From Bacteroidota bacterium (GTDB lineage: Bacteria; Bacteroidota; Bacteroidia; Bacteroidales; Prolixibacteraceae), in assembly GCA_030632865.1 (NCBI GenBank), contig DAOVTY010000008.1, positions 1 through 25,423 on the forward strand: 25,423 nt of DNA, given 5' to 3'. Below the pieces are notes generated by a model. That model was not told where the DNA came from and did no database searches. It saw nothing but the letters and a program-made list of their open reading frames with translations. A program made the position numbers and the translations under genes. Of the stretch, positions 23,671-25,423 are shown piece by piece; positions within the stretch are counted from its first letter, which is position 1; each line of letters begins with the position of its first letter.

Positions 23671-25423
23671 ATGAAAAATCAAAAAACTCTACTGTTTCTA
23701 TTTTCTATTTTCTTCGTTTGTTTTATTTCACTTCCAACTTTTGCACAGCAGTGGATTAAAAACATGCCCGGGTACGAACGATACAAAGAAATTAGTCCAC
23801 AAATTAGAAGTTCTGTAAAGCAGGGTAAAATATCTGTTGTTTGGGCCGAAGATGGAAAATCTTTTGAATATAGTTTTGATGGTAAAAAATACAATTTCGA
23901 TATTAAAAAGAATAAGGCAGAAGAGATTGGAATAGTAGAAAAGGAAGAGTCGCGGTATGCACGCTACCGCAGAATGTATGGTGGCGGCCCTGCACGCGGA
24001 AGACAATATGCTAAAGAGACAGCATTGGATGAAAAATGGATTGCCAATTATCGTGATGGTAATGTTTATGTTATCGATTCGGCTGGCGTTAACGAAATTG
24101 CTGTTACAACCGAGGGGTCTATAAAAAACCGTTTTACTTTTGGTACAGCAACCTGGGTTTATGGAGAGGAGTTGAGTCAAAGACATGCAATGTGGTGGTC
24201 GCCAAACAGTAAAAAGTTGGCATTTTATCATTTCGATATGAGCAATGTTAGAAACTACTATTTGCAATACGAACAGACAGAGATTTACGACTCGATGAAT
24301 ATTGAGGCCTATACAAAAGTTGGTGCAATAAACCCCGAAGTTGAATTGTTTATTTACGATTTGGAAACTAAAAAAACTATAAAAGTTGATGTGCGCGACG
24401 GCTTACCTTTTGATGATAATGTAGTTGGGCATTATGTTTATAAAATTGAGTGGTCGCCCGATGGAGCAGAATTGTTATTTCACCGCACAAATAGGAAGCA
24501 AGATATAATGGAGTGGACTGCTGCGAATGCCGAAACCGGTAAATGCAGGGTTGTGGTTCGCGAAGAGTGGCAGGCAAGTTTTACTGAGAATATTCCTTTC
24601 ATGCAATATCTCGATGATGAAAAAAGATTTATCTGGGAAAGCGAACGAAACGGTTTTAAAAACTATTATTTATACGATTTGCAAGCCGGATTAATTAATC
24701 CAATTACAACGCACGAATTTGAAGTTGCAGGAGTTGAGATGGTTGATGAAAAGAATAACTGGTTATATTATATGGCGCGCAGTGGCAACAATCACATGAA
24801 ATTACAGTTGCACCGTTGCAAACTCGATGGAACAAAAGATGAACAGTTAACGAATCCATATTTTAACCATAGTGTACAAATTGCACCCAACGGAAAATAT
24901 TTTGTTGATGTGCTGCAAACACACAATGTTGCTCCATTTACTCAGTTGCAAAAAGTTAATGGGTCGATGGTTGCTAATCTTGCAGAAAGCGATTTGACTA
25001 AATTTAATGAGATTGGGTTGAAAAAAGTTGAGGTGTTTACTTTCACTTCTGCAGATGGTGAAACAATTTTGCACGGAATATTACATTTTCCATCTAATTT
25101 CGACCCCAATAAAAAGTACCCACTTATTTTAGCAAATTACGGAGGACCTGCAACTAATGCATTTAGAGAGAGTTTTACTACTCCAAGTTCGCTTACAGAG
25201 TATGGTTTTTTGGTTGCAAATATAGATGGACGAAATGCCGCCGGCAAAGGCAAAAAAATGTTAGATAAATTATACGGAAATCTTTGTATTGTAGAGATGG
25301 ACGATTTTGCCGAAGGAATAAAATCGTTGTACGATCGTCCGTATTTCGATAAGAATAGAGTAGGGGTTTTTGGAACTTCTTACGGCGGAACAACGGCAGC
25401 AGCCTGTATTTTACGCTATCCCG
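23671..25423 (+). CDS. S9 family dipeptidyl peptidase IV-type protease (partial, runs off the window end)
   Basis: An open frame of 584 complete codons from the ATG at 23671 to the window edge, without stop or frameshift. A signal peptide covers 1-25 (end TFAQ). Residues about 60-440 are the DPP IV N-terminal beta-propeller, including WVYGEELSQRHAMWWSPNS, where the Glu-Glu pair matches the motif that binds the free N-terminus in DPP IV, and repeated blade motifs such as IEWSPDGAELLFH. From about 455 the alpha/beta hydrolase domain begins (FTSADGETILHGILHFP, YPLILANYGGPAT) and reaches the nucleophile motif GTSYGG with Ser570. The catalytic Asp and His lie beyond the window. It should release N-terminal dipeptides, probably with Pro or Ala in position two, from peptides in the periplasm. 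The size fits a full-length enzyme of about 720 residues. Confidence 0.92.
   Translation, partial: MKNQKTLLFLFSIFFVCFISLPTFAQQWIKNMPGYERYKEISPQIRSSVKQGKISVVWAEDGKSFEYSFDGKKYNFDIKKNKAEEIGIVEKEESRYARYRRMYGGGPARGRQYAKETALDEKWIANYRDGNVYVIDSAGVNEIAVTTEGSIKNRFTFGTATWVYGEELSQRHAMWWSPNSKKLAFYHFDMSNVRNYYLQYEQTEIYDSMNIEAYTKVGAINPEVELFIYDLETKKTIKVDVRDGLPFDDNVVGHYVYKIEWSPDGAELLFHRTNRKQDIMEWTAANAETGKCRVVVREEWQASFTENIPFMQYLDDEKRFIWESERNGFKNYYLYDLQAGLINPITTHEFEVAGVEMVDEKNNWLYYMARSGNNHMKLQLHRCKLDGTKDEQLTNPYFNHSVQIAPNGKYFVDVLQTHNVAPFTQLQKVNGSMVANLAESDLTKFNEIGLKKVEVFTFTSADGETILHGILHFPSNFDPNKKYPLILANYGGPATNAFRESFTTPSSLTEYGFLVANIDGRNAAGKGKKMLDKLYGNLCIVEMDDFAEGIKSLYDRPYFDKNRVGVFGTSYGGTTAAACILRYP

Noticed and set aside
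23679..25393. Several minus-strand reading frames across the last 1.7 kb
   Set aside because: The plus-strand frame from 23671 is continuous to the window edge and encodes a clear DPP IV-type enzyme; the opposite frames are shadows.

Overview
The window is AT-rich, with little recognisable Shine-Dalgarno signal, and carries several gene families typical of Bacteroidota: a type IX secretion (T9SS) type B cargo protein with a PorP/SprF partner, a sigma/FecR/TonB-receptor cascade with an STN domain, a DUF4249 lipoprotein, and TAnnTTTG-type -7 promoter elements. A free-living, probably marine member of the class Bacteroidia is the best guess; nothing visible allows a genus-level call. No rRNA, tRNA, CRISPR array, intact insertion sequence or phage gene was seen.

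Region 1 (1-4200) holds four unlinked metabolic genes: a Tat-exported glycosylasparaginase (+), a Tat/lipoprotein TIM-barrel sugar isomerase/epimerase (-) that ends in a strong terminator, a cytidylate-kinase-like P-loop protein (-) and a Gfo/Idh/MocA oxidoreductase (+) with a near-consensus Bacteroidota promoter. Region 2 (4247-7887) is a two-gene operon joined by an ATGA overlap: a 911-residue surface protein with a gliding-motility-type C-terminal sorting domain, and a PorP/SprF-like outer-membrane protein that probably anchors or exports it.

Region 3 (16499 down to 7902, minus strand) is a six-gene trans-envelope signalling and uptake locus: ECF sigma factor, FecR anti-sigma factor, an STN-containing TonB-dependent receptor, a second paralogous receptor without STN, a DUF4249 lipoprotein, and an unrecognised lipoprotein with a very glycine-rich tail. 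The expected logic is that ligand binding at the first receptor is relayed through FecR to free the sigma factor, which transcribes the locus. The second receptor and the last lipoprotein share glycine-rich segments. The sigma-fecR gap contains two tandem perfect inverted repeats.

Region 4 (16725-20898) starts with an FKBP-type prolyl isomerase lipoprotein (-). A 397-bp gap follows with a possible remnant of a small inverted-repeat element. Then comes a three-gene plus-strand cluster: an outer-membrane-barrel-like protein whose mature N-terminus carries a Cys-Cys-Ser-Gly-Gly motif, a DUF3179 lipoprotein with a CPLT motif, and a small four-helix membrane protein. A convergent Crp/Fnr regulator closes the region. 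This cluster is the best candidate here for an undescribed envelope system. Region 5 (21019-25423) has a thioredoxin-fold DUF255/YyaL-type protein with a CHWC motif, a strong terminator, a long AT-rich gap, and the first 584 codons of a DPP IV-type S9 peptidase that runs off the window just past its catalytic serine.
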